This document shows, piece after piece, positions 1 through 10,000 of a stretch of 64,000 nucleotides of DNA; the first letter of the stretch is position 1; the number at the start of each line of letters is the position of its first letter. Made by a program: the position numbers and the translations under genes. This DNA comes from Brachionus plicatilis (taxonomy: Eukaryota; Rotifera; Eurotatoria; Ploima; Brachionidae), in NCBI GenBank assembly GCA_010279815.1, contig QEOQ01000515.1:86758-150757 (forward strand), in the 5' to 3' direction. The notes under the pieces were generated by a model. It did no database searches, was not told the DNA's origin, and saw only the letters and a list, made by a program, of their open reading frames with translations.

Positions 1-482
1 CACTTTTCTTTCCACTTTTGTTTTTTCTTTCGCTTTTTTCTCTTTTTGATCTTTTTGTTTTCGTAGTCTTCGAGTGACAAGTCACTTACACTTGGACTGA
101 TAGTGACCGATGGCTCACTTGACGAAGACGAATGTTTGCGCTTGCGTTCCGATTCTTTGCGATTTTTTTTGTTTATCAAATTTCGGTTGTCGCTTAGCAC
201 AAAATCATTGTTGTTTTTGAATATGGTTTTTGTTGTTGACGCTGTGATCTGTTGTGGTCTTTTGTCAGCGTGTGCATCGTTGGTCACTTGTTTTTTGGGC
301 AAATGCTTGGCGTTTGTATTCGCTGCCGGTGTGGCCGCCGTCGCCGCCATTTTGCTACATGATTTGGCTTTGTGACAGTTGATTAGTCGATCTAGAGTGT
401 CGTAGATCTTGGGACGTATGGACACAATTGGTTTGCTACTGTTACTGTTGTTCATTTCTTCTTTTGATTCCATTTTTGTCAT
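1..482 (-). CDS. 5' part of a Lys-rich, probably nuclear protein (runs off left edge)
   Basis: Reading the minus strand from an ATG at 482-480 gives an uninterrupted frame of 160 codons to the window edge with no stop, in sequence clearly richer in G+C than its surroundings. It starts MTKMESKEEMNNSNSSKP, then IRPKIYDTLDRLINCHKAK (about residues 20-38), an Ala/Thr/Asn-rich stretch, then a Ser run and a strongly basic tail of Lys/Arg repeats (about 110-160). This composition suggests a nuclear or nucleic-acid-associated protein; that is inference. A consensus-like GTAAGT lies inside the frame near 75-80, but the codons after it still read as a plausible Ser/Asp/Glu then Lys-rich protein, so I treat them as coding. 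I do not recognise the family. The 3' part lies outside the window. Confidence 0.65.
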   Translation of the reverse strand, partial: MTKMESKEEMNNSNSSKPIVSIRPKIYDTLDRLINCHKAKSCSKMAATAATPAANTNAKHLPKKQVTNDAHADKRPQQITASTTKTIFKNNNDFVLSDNRNLINKKNRKESERKRKHSSSSSEPSVTISPSVSDLSLEDYENKKIKKRKKRKKKQKWKEK

Positions 483-487
483 CTTTT

Positions 488-531
488 CTTTCTTATTCCT
501 TTCTTATTCCTTTCTTATTCCTTTCTTATTC
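488..531. repeat. 11-bp tandem repeat, 4 units, in the leader of the left-edge gene
   Basis: Four perfect copies of CTTTCTTATTC lie just upstream of the ATG at 482. On the gene strand they are purine-rich, so they form part of the putative 5' leader or proximal promoter rather than a pyrimidine tract of a splice acceptor. Confidence 0.8.
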
Positions 532-1196
532 CTTTTTTGTTCTTATTTTTCTCCTCAAAATTTTGCTACTTCCATGTTGTTTTTAGTCATTTCAAAATGT
601 AATGTTAAATTAACATAAAAATTTATTCATTTATTCCTTTTTATTTTTTATTTTTTTTAATAAAGCACGTAAATTTTTATTCTTATCAATCCACAATTAA
701 TATAAATATGCTAGTTCTCACATTAATTTATTATTTTATGCAGAATTTCCTACTCAAAGTAATTTAAGTGAATCAAATGCTTGCCATTTTTTTGTCTCAT
801 TCAAATCTCTTTTTTTCTCTTTTTTTTTTTTTGTTAATAACGTCACATCTTGTTAACTTTTATCCTAATATTTTCTTTTGTTGCTGCACACACCATTTTA
901 TAGTTTTGTCATTTAAAAGGAATTTTTCTTTTCTTTTTTACATAGTTATAGTCTTTTTAGTTTCTGGGTTTTTTTAAAAAAAAAACTGTGGGACCTAGTT
1001 AACTCAATTTTGTTTCTATTTGAATGAAAATGGTACAAAATTAAAGCTCAAAAAATAAACTAATCTAAAAAAGATTGAAAAAATGTTAACAATTTCTTAA
1101 GTTATCAACATTTAAAAAAACGTTTGCTAATCAAAAAAAGGGGAAAAAGTTTATTTCCAAAAATACCTAAATTTTTCAATTATCTACAGTGTTCTA

Positions 1197-1416
1197 ACTT
1201 GATTAAGTATCTCTGAAAAATGCTAAATAATGCAAAATACATGCTGAATATTGTGTGAGGCTCTGCAAAAACTCTGCATTTAAATTGCGCAGTCAAATTA
1301 AATACTTTTTAATGGCGTGCATTTTGCTGCAAAATGCAGAGTTTTTGCAGAGCCTCACACAATATTCAGCATGTATTTTGCATTATTTAGCATTTTTCAG
1401 AGAGATTTAATCAAGT
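1197..1416. repeat. Foldback element with 84-bp arms
   Basis: The arms at 1197-1280 and 1333-1416 are reverse complements of equal length with only a few mismatches, separated by about 52 bp. Both carry the block around TGCTGAATATTGTGTGAGG. This is a typical palindromic MITE or foldback structure. I did not find a convincing target duplication, so the transposon class is open. Confidence 0.8.
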
Positions 1417-1430
1417 ACCATACAAAAGTT

Positions 1431-1484
1431 ATAAACAAAATACTATTTGATCTGATTTTTTTGATCCTAAACTTCAAGATGCCA
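1431..1484. repeat. 54-bp dispersed repeat, copy 1
   Basis: The 54 bases from ATAAACAAAATACTATTTGA to CTTCAAGATGCCA recur identically at 56632-56685, 55 kb away. Shorter relatives (CTTCAAGATGCCA) occur inside the hAT-like foldback element at 42314-43212, which suggests it is a fragment of a transposon family. Confidence 0.75.
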
Positions 1485-1708
1485 TTAAATTGTGTATATT
1501 TACGTAAAATTATGTAAAAAAAAGAGATAAAGTATAATGTTTTTTTTCAAAAATTGATTTATTAAATTAAAATTTTTTTATTAATTTTCCGCTTTTTCCT
1601 CAAATATTAAGTTTTTTTTGCTGTAAGCGTCTTCGGCCAAACTTACTTAAACTTGTGTAATATTTCGTAAAATAATGTAATCTTACCCATTTTACATTTT
1701 AACTTATT

Positions 1709-1743
1709 ATTCTGACTATATATTTTTAATATATAGTCAGAAT
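1709..1743. repeat. Perfect hairpin, 16-bp stem and 3-nt loop
   Basis: ATTCTGACTATATATT at 1709-1724 is followed by TTT and then its exact reverse complement at 1728-1743. It sits directly upstream of a broken AT-hook-like reading frame (1741-1877), so it could be part of a transposon end; that is inference. Confidence 0.7.
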
Positions 1744-1877
1744 ACAACAAAATATGCAACAAAATATACAAAATACTTCAACAAGTGTTAGTACGCCAGT
1801 TGTTTAGAACAAGAATGGTTCAGCTAGAAAGCCACTAGGAAGAAAGAAAGGTTCTATGAATAAATCGAAAAAATAAT
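1741..1877 (+). pseudogene. Broken reading frame with an AT-hook-like motif
   Basis: In one plus-strand frame this stretch reads a Gln/Asn/Thr/Ser-rich segment, one in-frame TAG at about 1806, then NKNGSARKPLGRKKGSMNKS and a terminal stop. RKPLGRKKGS resembles the Arg/Pro/Gly core of AT-hooks (R-x-P-x-G-R-x-K-G-S) common in transposon-encoded and chromatin proteins. The internal stop and lack of an upstream frame suggest a fossil fragment. Family not determined. Confidence 0.3.
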
Positions 1878-2467
1878 TTTTTTTTAAATTTTTTTATTCT
1901 CTTTTTTGTCTTAAATTTTTAAATTTAAATGCCGGGTCAATAATTAAAATTAAACTTTTTTAATATTTTTAATATTTTTTTTTACCATAACTCTAACGTC
2001 GCATCTATAAAAAAAACTCAATTAATATTTTTTATATTAAATTTTTTTTTAAGTTTAAAACCCCGAGTCTCTAAAAAAGACTTTTTTGAAGCTCTGCTTT
2101 TCTATTTGAATTTCTATTATAAACGCTACGTTTTTAATATGTATCGACTATGTGACCCATAGGACTTTTAAAATAAAAAATTTAACATTGTGAGGTCTAT
2201 GTTAGACCATGCACCAAATATCCTATTTTGGTATTAAAGCATGCGTCGCTAAACAAGGGGATACGGTAAATAATTCAGTAATTTTGTTTTTAAAAAAAAA
2301 TAAAAAATGAAACGTAAAATAAAAAAATCCTAAGTAAAAAAAATGAAAATAATTTAGTAAAAATCATGATTGTTCAAGTAAGACAAAAAAATTAATTTTA
2401 TAAAAAAATTTTAAAATTTTCAGCATAAAAACATAGTCGAGTTGAAGTTTTAAGTAAAAAAATATCA

Positions 2468-2561
2468 ATCCTTCAAAAATGTTTTTGTTGCCTTCTTTTG
2501 GTCTTGCTCTTTTGCGTTTTTCTCTAGTTGGAATATCTATTGAAGCTGGTGGAGGTTTACA
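2468..2561 (-). pseudogene. Short transposon-like coding fragment with basic motif
   Basis: On the minus strand this stretch reads KPPPASIDIPTREKRKRARP followed by KEGNKN. A Pro-rich linker followed by an RKRGRPK-type basic motif is common in proteins of MULE and related DNA transposons; assignment to that class is from memory of the pattern only. No start, no further open frame. Confidence 0.28.
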
Positions 2562-2781
2562 GTATTAAAAAAAATTAATATCCCGATCACATCTTTGCAA
2601 ATATAATACTTGAAAATGATCAACAGTTGCATACACTATAAAAAAGCACGACATTAGCATTTTTCATCTTGATTTTAAATTATATTTTATTTTTATAAAG
2701 GACTGATTGGGATTTAATCTGTATAAATAATAAATTTATAAAAAACATTTAAATTATTACGCATAAAAGGACATTTTAAAT

Positions 2782-4278
2782 TAGTGTTGGACGCGGACAG
2801 AGCTAAACGGTCCAAATACGGGCGGTTCATCGCGGTTGTTGGCCCGTTTATTTTGGCGGGCTAATTTTTGGCCCGTTTAATAAACGTTTAAAAATAAACG
2901 GGCGGTCCAAGAACCCGTTTCAATTTTGGCGGGCGGACTCTGGCCCGTTTATTTTGGCGGGCTAATTTTTGGCCCGTTTATTAACCGTTTAAAAATAAAC
3001 GGGCGGTCCATGAAACCGTTCCAATTTTGGCGGGCGGACTCTGGCCCGTTTATTTTGGCGGGCTAAATTTTGGCCCGTTTAATAAACGTTTAAAAATAAA
3101 CGGGCGGTCCATGAAACCGTTTCAATTTTGGCGGGCGGACTCTGGCCCGTTTATTTTGGCGGGCTAATTTTTGGCCCGTTTAGTAAACGGTCTAAAATAT
3201 ACGGGCGGTCAAATAACCGGCCAGCTTTTTGGCGGGCGGTCATTTAGCCGGTCAACTTGGCGGTCTAATTTTTGGACCGCCAAAATAAACGGGCGGCCAA
3301 AAAACAGGAAATAAATAAAAAACTAAGCTATTTTAATATATTTATTTTTTAAAAAAAAAGTTGTTTTTTAATTANNNNNNNNNNNNNNNNNNNNNNNNNN
3401 NNNNNNNNNNNNNNNNNNNNNNNNNNNNNNNNNNNNNNNNNNNNNNNNNNNNNNNNNNNNNNNNNNNNNNNNNNNNNNNNNNNNNNNNNNNNNNNNNNNN
3501 NNNNNNNNNNNNNNNNNNNNNNNNNNNNNNNNNNNNNNNNNNNNNNNNNNNNNNNNNNNNNNNNNNNNNNNNNNNNNNNNNNNNNNNNNNNNNNNNNNNN
3601 NNNNNNNNNNNNNNNNNNNNNNNNNNNNNNNNNNNNNNNNNNNNNNNNNNNNNNNNNNNNNNNNNNNNNNNNNNNNNNNNNNNNNNNNNNNNNNNNNNNN
3701 NNNNNNNNNNNNNNNNNNNNNNNNNNNNNNNNNNNNNNNNNNNNNNNNNNNNNNNNNNNNNNNNNNNNNNNNNNNNNNNNNNNNNNNNNNNNNNNNNNNN
3801 NNNNNNNNNNNNNNNNNNNNNNNNNNNNNNNNNNNNNNNNNNNNNNNNNNNNNNNNNNNNNNNNNNNNNNNNNNNNNNNNNNNNNNNNNNNNNNNNNNNN
3901 NNNNNNNNNNNNNNNNNNNNNNNNNNNNNNNNNNNNNNNNNNNNNNNNNNNNNNNNNNNNNNNNNNNNNNNNNNNNNNNNNNNNNNNNNNNNNNNNNNNN
4001 NNNNNNNNNNNNNNNNNNNNNNNNNNNNNNNNNNNNNNNNNNNNNNNNNNNNNNNNNNNNNNNNNNNNNNNNNNNNNNNNNNNNNNNNNNNNNNATTGGA
4101 ACGGGTTCTTGGACCGCCCGTTTATTTTTAAACGGTTAATAAACGGGCCAAAAATTAGCCCGCCAAAATAAACGGGCCAGAGTCCGCCCGCCAAAGTTGG
4201 GACGGTTAATACGGTCACGGTCACGGTTTTTAAAATTTTTGGCCCGTTTACTGTCCGCTTGCACGGACCCCAACACTA
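2782..4278. mobile_element. hAT-like non-autonomous element with internal ~101-bp tandem repeats
   Basis: The left end is TAGTGTTGGACGCGGACA and the right end, read inward, starts TAGTGTTGG. The element is flanked by the perfect 8-bp direct repeat TTTTAAAT (2774-2781 and 4279-4286). An 8-bp duplication plus TAGNG-type ends is characteristic of hAT transposons. Inside, at least three full units of about 101 bp (rich in GGCCCGTTTA, TTTTGGCGGGC and AAACGGGCGGTCC) begin near 2841, 2942, 3043 and 3144. The same motif returns in inverse orientation at 4095-4260, beyond an assembly gap. No transposase frame is visible. The G+C-rich repeats contrast strongly with the AT-rich host DNA. Relatives: 15032-15367 and 42314-43212. 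Confidence 0.85.
3375..4094. other. Assembly gap (N run, 720 bases)
   Basis: All bases are n. The gap lies in the middle of the inverted, internally repetitive hAT-like element, a structure that commonly breaks assembly. Its true length may differ from 720. Confidence 0.99.
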
Positions 4279-4597
4279 TTTTAAATGAAATTTTAAATAT
4301 TCTTTTAAAAATAAGTTTTAAATTGCTTTTAAATTAATTTAATTATTTGAACTTTTCAAAAGTTAATTTAAAACGAATTCTAAATTGCAAGATATTTAAA
4401 TTGCAATTGTTTGTTAGTTTGTAAACTTTAAAAATATTAAAAAAAAAAGTAAATATCCAACTGAGAAAAAATTTCATTAAATTATACACAAAATATTCTC
4501 ATTCAACATGTTTTTAAAATTTTTATTATAAAAAGATGTAAAAATTAAGATTTGTAATTTAATATTTTAAGTTTATATTGTATTTGATCAATTTTTC

Positions 4598-4951
4598 AGC
4601 ATTGTGAAATTTGGTACAAAAAACAAAAAAAAATAATAATAAAATTCCAAAGCTTAAGTTCAGAAGGGCCAAAATATTTACTGTAAATTGTAGCAGCTGA
4701 TACATCCTTTGTACCACCAATATACTGATTCTGCAAAACTCTGCAATAAATCTGCAAAATTCAGAAAATAGTAAATTTGGGATATCAAATTATATTAAAA
4801 ATCCAAATCAACTTTAAGTGGTGGTGCAAAGGACGTATCAGTTGCTACAATTTACAGTAAATGTTTTGGTCCTTCAGAACTTAAGCTTTGGCTAAGCAGA
4901 ACTTAATATTTTGTTTTTGATTTTGTTTTTTGGACCAAAACTCACAATGCC
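4598..4951. mobile_element. Palindromic MITE, family A copy 1
   Basis: The 354-bp element has long terminal inverted repeats: left AGCATTGTGAAATTTGGTAC, right (read inward) GGCATTGTGAGTTTTGGTCC. It is flanked by a perfect 9-bp direct repeat CAATTTTTC (4589-4597 and 4952-4960). The inner arms share AAAGCTTAAGTTC and GTATCAG blocks. A second copy is at 23327-24231. A 9-bp duplication with long inverted repeats fits MULE-type elements best, though this is not decisive. Confidence 0.85.
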
Positions 4952-5797
4952 CAATTTTTCCTATAAATGAATATTCTTAGCTGATATTAAAAAAATTAAA
5001 CAAATCTAAAAATAGGAATTTCAGGATTTTTTTCAATTATTATTTTAATTTATTTATTTTTATGATTTTATGAATATATTTTTAAAAGAATGTTTTCAAT
5101 TTAAACAAAGTTAAAGTTTTTTAAATTAATTTAAAAAATAATATTTGCTATCGATATTGATTTAATAAATTATCACAATACTTTATAACATATTCAAGAT
5201 TATCCTTGAAAAATTCTAGAATAAAGTGTTTGTTAATTGTTAATTTCCCAAACGATTTATTTACAAGACACGTTTGTTGAATAATGATTTATTTAAGAAG
5301 ACATTTGAATTTTTCTTGATAAAAAGCCTCAAGGAATATTAAAAAAATGGTGCAATCTAGTTTTTTTTTCTAATTAAATTTGAAATTAATCTGAAACATT
5401 TGCAGAAAAAAAAATTTCAAACAATTGATTGTATTGTGTTTTTAATTTAATTATTCTCAAATGTAAATATGCCAATATTAAATCTAAATGATTAACTTTT
5501 ATTTGAAAAATTTCGAGTAAAGATCAAACATATTTTTTGTTTTCTCTGTTTAAAATTAATTACACAATACACTATGAAGATTTATTTGATTTATTTGTTA
5601 ATAAAAAACAATCTTATGAATTTTTTATAGAAATAAAGTATTGAATCTTTTTATTAAAAACAAAGAATTAAATTTATCTATTAATTTTTAATTTAAACTA
5701 ACAAAAAAAATTGCTAAGGAACATAAAACATCAATATCATATATTACATTGTAAAGTATTCGTTAAACATATATTTATCGTTGACGATCATGATCTA

Positions 5798-6930
5798 TTA
5801 GCATGCATTAGGCGCTAGCAAATGTCTTAGAATTTCATCGTTTAGACAACCATTGATAAATTCGTCAGGACTTAGACTTCCATCATTGTTTTTATCCAAT
5901 TTGGCCATAATTTTAAGAACTCGTCTGGGTGGTGAGTTTTCGCCTTTTCGATTCTCTTCGCCCAACAAGTCATAAATGGCCTCGATTATTTTCTCCATTT
6001 CTTTTTTATCAATGCGTCCATTTTTGTCAATGTCGTACATGTTAAACGCCATTCTAAGCTTATCTTTTATATCTCCCTGAGAGGTCACTGATATGGCTAT
6101 CAAAAATTCCACAAAGTCAATCTCGCCACTGCCATCTGTGTCGAAAGTCTTGAAAACATGCCTAAAATTAATTGATTTTAAAAACCAATAAAATATAATT
6201 TAAAAAATGGGGAAAAAAAAAAACTTGAACAATTAAAATTTAATTTCCTTATTTTTAAACTATGGATCTATGGAAACAAAAAAAAACTAAAAATAGCAAT
6301 ATTTTTCAATTGACTTGAAAAAGAGCTAGAATTATTTATTAGTTTTCTTTTGAAAATACCTGAAATTTTGAGAAAATAGTCAAAGCAACGTTTCTCTTTA
6401 ATTTAAATTTATATTATTTTGATTAGAGTGAATGATTTATTGTATCAATTGTTAATTTGTATACAAGAAATTCATTGATAGCAGGTTTGTTTCAACAAAT
6501 AGTTTAAAATTTATACAATTAAATAATTAATTTATTATTTGGCTTGAAATCATCTAAATGGATTTTGTTTTATTAAAAATTTTTGAAAAAAAAAATGGAT
6601 TAAGAATGATCAAAAAAAACTAAAAAAATTACCCGCAAAATTTGTCTGCTTTGCCATGTGGATAAAATTGTTTGTACACATCTATGAATTTTTTCTTATC
6701 CAATTTTCCCTTTGGACAATCTTTCTAAAAACAAAAATAAAACAAAACTTAGAAATAGAAAAAGAAGAAAAAAAACGCTTTAATACAATGAAGCCAGCAT
6801 GCCATTCTTCGATTTGTTTTTGATTAAAATGAGTATTTTGAAGCAATAGTTGAATTTCTTCTTGGGTTAGCTCGGCTGGATTAGACTTTTTTGGGTGCGA
6901 TGAAGTTTCTTTGGATTTTTTGGCTCCCAT
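5798..6930 (-). CDS. Neuronal calcium sensor protein (hippocalcin/neurocalcin/frequenin type)
   Basis: A myristoyl-switch Ca2+ sensor that binds membranes and target proteins when Ca2+ rises. Exons: 6787-6930, 6633-6724, 5798-6161 (600 nt, 199 aa); splices are GT/AG with phases 0 and 2. The N-terminus MGAKKSKE fits the N-myristoylation pattern (Gly2, Ser6). EF-hand 1 carries the family hallmark Cys-Pro-x-Gly (KDCPKGKL, about residues 49-56) and is not expected to bind Ca2+. EF2 ([12 protein letters not shown]), EF3 ([12 protein letters not shown]) and EF4 ([12 protein letters not shown]) have complete 12-residue loops. SVTSQG between EF2 and EF3 matches the family's SVTSRG. Length is close to the usual 190-193 aa; the extra residues are in the N-terminus ([12 protein letters not shown]). 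The C-terminus ends LLAPNAC. Divergence prevents choosing between hippocalcin-like and frequenin-like subfamilies. Confidence 0.93.
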
Positions 6931-7636
6931 TTTTGAATTTCTTAATCTAAAAAAATAAAAGCAATAAATTTAAAAACCATAGTAATCAAGCTTTTAAATA
7001 TGGAGCTTTAGCACAAGTTACCTTTGTTAGCTAAAACTCTTACATAATTTTTTCTCAAAATAATTATCATCATTTACATAAATTGTCTAGATTGTCTCAA
7101 GCTATAAATCAAATTTTAAGTTTCACTTTTTGTTTTCTAGGGTCTAATTAAGAGATCAAAAAAAGCACCAGATCATAAATAAATCACCCTGAGCTCAATT
7201 GTTCCAATGTGCGCAGTCTGTGGACCTGGCAACAAAAAAAATGTAAACTTAAAAAGTTGTGACAATTAAAGAGATAAAATTTGTTATTTTATTAGACACA
7301 AGATTAGATTGCGTTGAATAGGATCAAATTTTGTTGCAAAAGAGATAATTCTCATTTTCATTTATTTGTCTTTGACATTAATTAAAGTGAAATTGAATCT
7401 ATATATATATATACGCTCAATTTATGTTTTTATTATTGATCGTAATGCGATACTTTTGTCAGTCTTTAAGCTAAATATCATGCTTGATCAGATAGGATAG
7501 AAATTTACCAATTTGAATTGCTAATTATTGGCTGTGTATTTATATATTTTATTTTTGCTAAAATTTTTTTATTAATTGATCAGTTTCTAAATGAAGAAGT
7601 AATTAAAAAAAAAAAATAAATAAACAACTTGGTAAA

Positions 7637-7642
7637 TTTATT
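7637..7642 (-). terminator. Polyadenylation signal AATAAA of the unrecognised minus-strand gene
   Basis: AATAAA on the minus strand begins about 20 bases beyond the stop codon at 7662-7664, supporting 7662-7993 as a genuine 3' terminal exon. Confidence 0.6.
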
Positions 7643-7661
7643 CAGTTAGATCATGCCTAAA

Positions 7662-9402
7662 CTAAAACTCTTTTCTATACTCGCTAATTGTCTGTTTGCC
7701 TACACTGGGGCCTACATAATTGGGATACAAAGTTTGTGTGCGCTTTTTCCTATAGTCCTTTTTGTCTGGTGTCGAGTAATTTGTCCGATAGTCCGAGTCG
7801 TATGTTGGCTTAAGGACAGCATGCTTTTCGTTATAAATTATGCTTGTTATGTTCTGTTGGTGTCCGGACAAGTCCGACGAGGCCAACGATGTCGAATATT
7901 TTTGCCCTAATTTCTCGACAAAATGACGTTCATTTGTATCGCTCTTATATCTTTCTTTGCTAAGCATGTAATTATCTTTATATTCACTGATAACTTTAAA
8001 TTTACAATGCAATTAATCTCAAGAAATTCGACTATAAATTAATACTTTTAAATCCAGTATTTGAGCCTGCGGAATTCATTTTTAATTTGAGAAAAAAAAT
8101 AAAACTCTCAATTAGTCTCAATTCTGATTTTTGGTTAAAAAAAAAGAAAGCTTATTTTAACTAATAATTTTAACTGTTTCCATCACAACATGAGCCATTT
8201 ATGTAAAACATTTTTACGTCTACTATTTTATAGACATCCTTAATTTAGACTTAGAGTCAACCTTGAGTGATCACACGACGTTTAAACAATAAGCCTTGGT
8301 GCGATTTTCAAACTTTTTATTTTTCTAAATCAAATATTTATAGGTTTTTTTTCTAACATTATCTCTGAAGTTTATTGATGAACACTTTTGCTCTAAACAG
8401 GAAGATAAAATGCTTACTTTGACTATTAAACTCTTTTTGAATAATGAACGCCACCTCTAGTCAAATAGTTAATACAAAAATAATAACTTTGAAGCAAATT
8501 TCGATTAGCGTTTTTCTTGTAATTGATATGTCGAAGAAATCTAATTAATAAGTTTCATAATAAATTTCATTTTCGGAGAGAAACAGTTGTAGTTAGAACA
8601 AATGAAAAAACAATCTAATCATAACTAGAAGAATGTTTTTAAATATCAAAAATGTTTTTTGCTAAAAATCATCATCTTTTTCAAATTAAATTTTCATCTG
8701 GAATTTTTTTATTCTAAATAAATAATATGAAAAAAAATTGTTTTAAAATTTATCTAAAAAAATTGAATATCTTAAATCATGCCTTATTCTTTTAATACCT
8801 GTTCACTAGAAAAGTTATTTAGAAAAGCTTGAAGTTAAGCTTATTGTGTTAAATTTTAAGTAAATAGCGTTGACTTTTTATTTTAATTTCAGCTTATCTA
8901 AACTAATCTAAATAGAAAATATTCAAAAAACTTATTCTACTTTAATAATAAGAAATTCAAAAAAAATAATTATTGATCTTTAGTCTAGGTATCACAAAAA
9001 GATAATTCAACAAAGTTAAAACATTTTCGAATAATAATTAATTTTTAATAAAATTCTTACAAATAGTAGTTTTAATTAAAAAAGCTTGCAATTACAAAAT
9101 AATATCAAAAATTAATCTATTAAGTATTTATCATTTCCACATCTCTTAAAATGATAATTATCAATATGTGTTTATTAGATTTTTAATTTTAAATTTCGAT
9201 GACAAGTTTTAAAACTTGAATTATCTCTCTATTATAATCTAAATTTATGCAAGTATTTAATTTCTTAATAGAGTCAAAAAACTAAAAAAATATATTATTC
9301 TTTAATTATTTATTTTAGAAAAAATACGCACCAGGCTCGGCGAATTTTATTTCAATAAAGTCAGGGATTAAAATTTCAGCATATTCTGGATGGATTTTCA
9401 AT
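7662..9402 (-). CDS. Unrecognised gene, last two exons (Tyr-rich C-terminus)
   Basis: Terminal exon 7662-7993 encodes about 109 aa: VISEYKDNYMLSKERYKS, a central Ser/Gln/Asn region, YDSDYRTNYS, DYRKKRTQTLYPNYVGPSVG and the end SEYRKEF. An AATAAA follows the stop. Exon 9332-9402 encodes LKIHPEYAEILIPDFIEIKF followed by AEPG; it has an AG acceptor after a T-rich stretch and a GTGCGT donor, and its exit phase (1) matches the entry phase of the terminal exon. The repeated SEY/SDYR-type tyrosine motifs resemble axonemal microtubule-associated proteins in style, but I do not recognise a family and make no functional claim. The 5' part is uncertain: a further exon-like stretch lies at 9883-9998 behind a MITE insertion. 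The gene may be alive or recently broken. Confidence 0.5.
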
Positions 9403-9547
9403 CTTTTGATTGAAAAAGAAAAAAATAGATTTTAAAATTTTTTGAGAGGTTAACATAAAAATGCGTTTTAAAAAATTCTTGGCTGAAATTATACACTTTA
9501 GATTTCCTTTTGGCAATTATGTCGTAAATATGTTTCCAATTTAGAAT

Positions 9548-9882
9548 GGCAAAATGTTATTTATTGTACATTTATATATTTTTACATTTTTACATTTTTG
9601 AGAGAAGAAAAAAAAATCTAAAAATCAAAAAATCTAAAAAAATTTTCATTCTAGAAAAGTAATAATAAATTCTCAATTACTTAAAAAGGAGTTTTAGAAA
9701 AATTTAAATGTAAAAACCAAGGATAATTTTTTTTGAAAATCCCTTTTAATTAATTGCGAATTTATTATTACTTTTCTAGAATGAAAATTTTTTTAGATTT
9801 TTTGATTTTGAGATTTTTTTTTCTTCTCTCAAAAATGTAAAAATGTAAAAATATAAAAATGTACAATAAATAACATTTTGCC
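9548..9882. mobile_element. Palindromic MITE, family B copy 1
   Basis: The ends are GGCAAAATGTTATTTATTGT and its inverse. A perfect 8-bp direct repeat TTTAGAAT flanks it (9540-9547 and 9883-9890). The 335-bp element is nearly one inverted repeat (GAGAAGAAAAAAAAATCT and ATTCTAGAAAAGTAATAATA blocks in both arms). A second copy is at 23409-23983. It lies in or beside coding-like sequence of the unrecognised minus-strand gene. Confidence 0.88.
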
Positions 9883-9998
9883 TTTAGAATCTGGATTTTT
9901 TTCATCCTCTGATATCTCTTGTTGGATGAGTTCGTGGTGTTTTTTTTTCATTAAATCAAGCTTGTCAAAAAGTTTGTGGATGTTGATATATACGCCGT
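9883..9998 (-). pseudogene. Exon-like stretch interrupted by MITE B
   Basis: Read on the minus strand after an AG at 10000-9999, this gives DGVYINIHKLFDKLDLMKKK, then HHELIQQEISEDEKNPDSK, a helical, charged segment that looks coding. It then runs into MITE B, which brings a stop after about 20 codons. Removing the MITE and one TSD copy reads on in frame for 12 codons (LETYLRHNCQKEI) to a stop. The +1 frame beyond the insertion reads NWKHIYDIIAKRKSKVYN instead. So this is either an exon broken by the MITE and a frameshift, or the end of another transcript. It may belong to the gene at 7662-9402. Confidence 0.4.
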
Positions 9999-10000
9999 CT

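Noticed and set aside
3349..4224. Long apparent reading frames on both strands across 3349-4224
   Set aside because: They consist almost wholly of N bases plus hAT repeat sequence; there is no real coding information.
9548..9882. Repeated palindromic blocks considered as CRISPR or structured RNA
   Set aside because: Terminal inverted repeats and an 8-bp target duplication identify a MITE; there is no spacer array.
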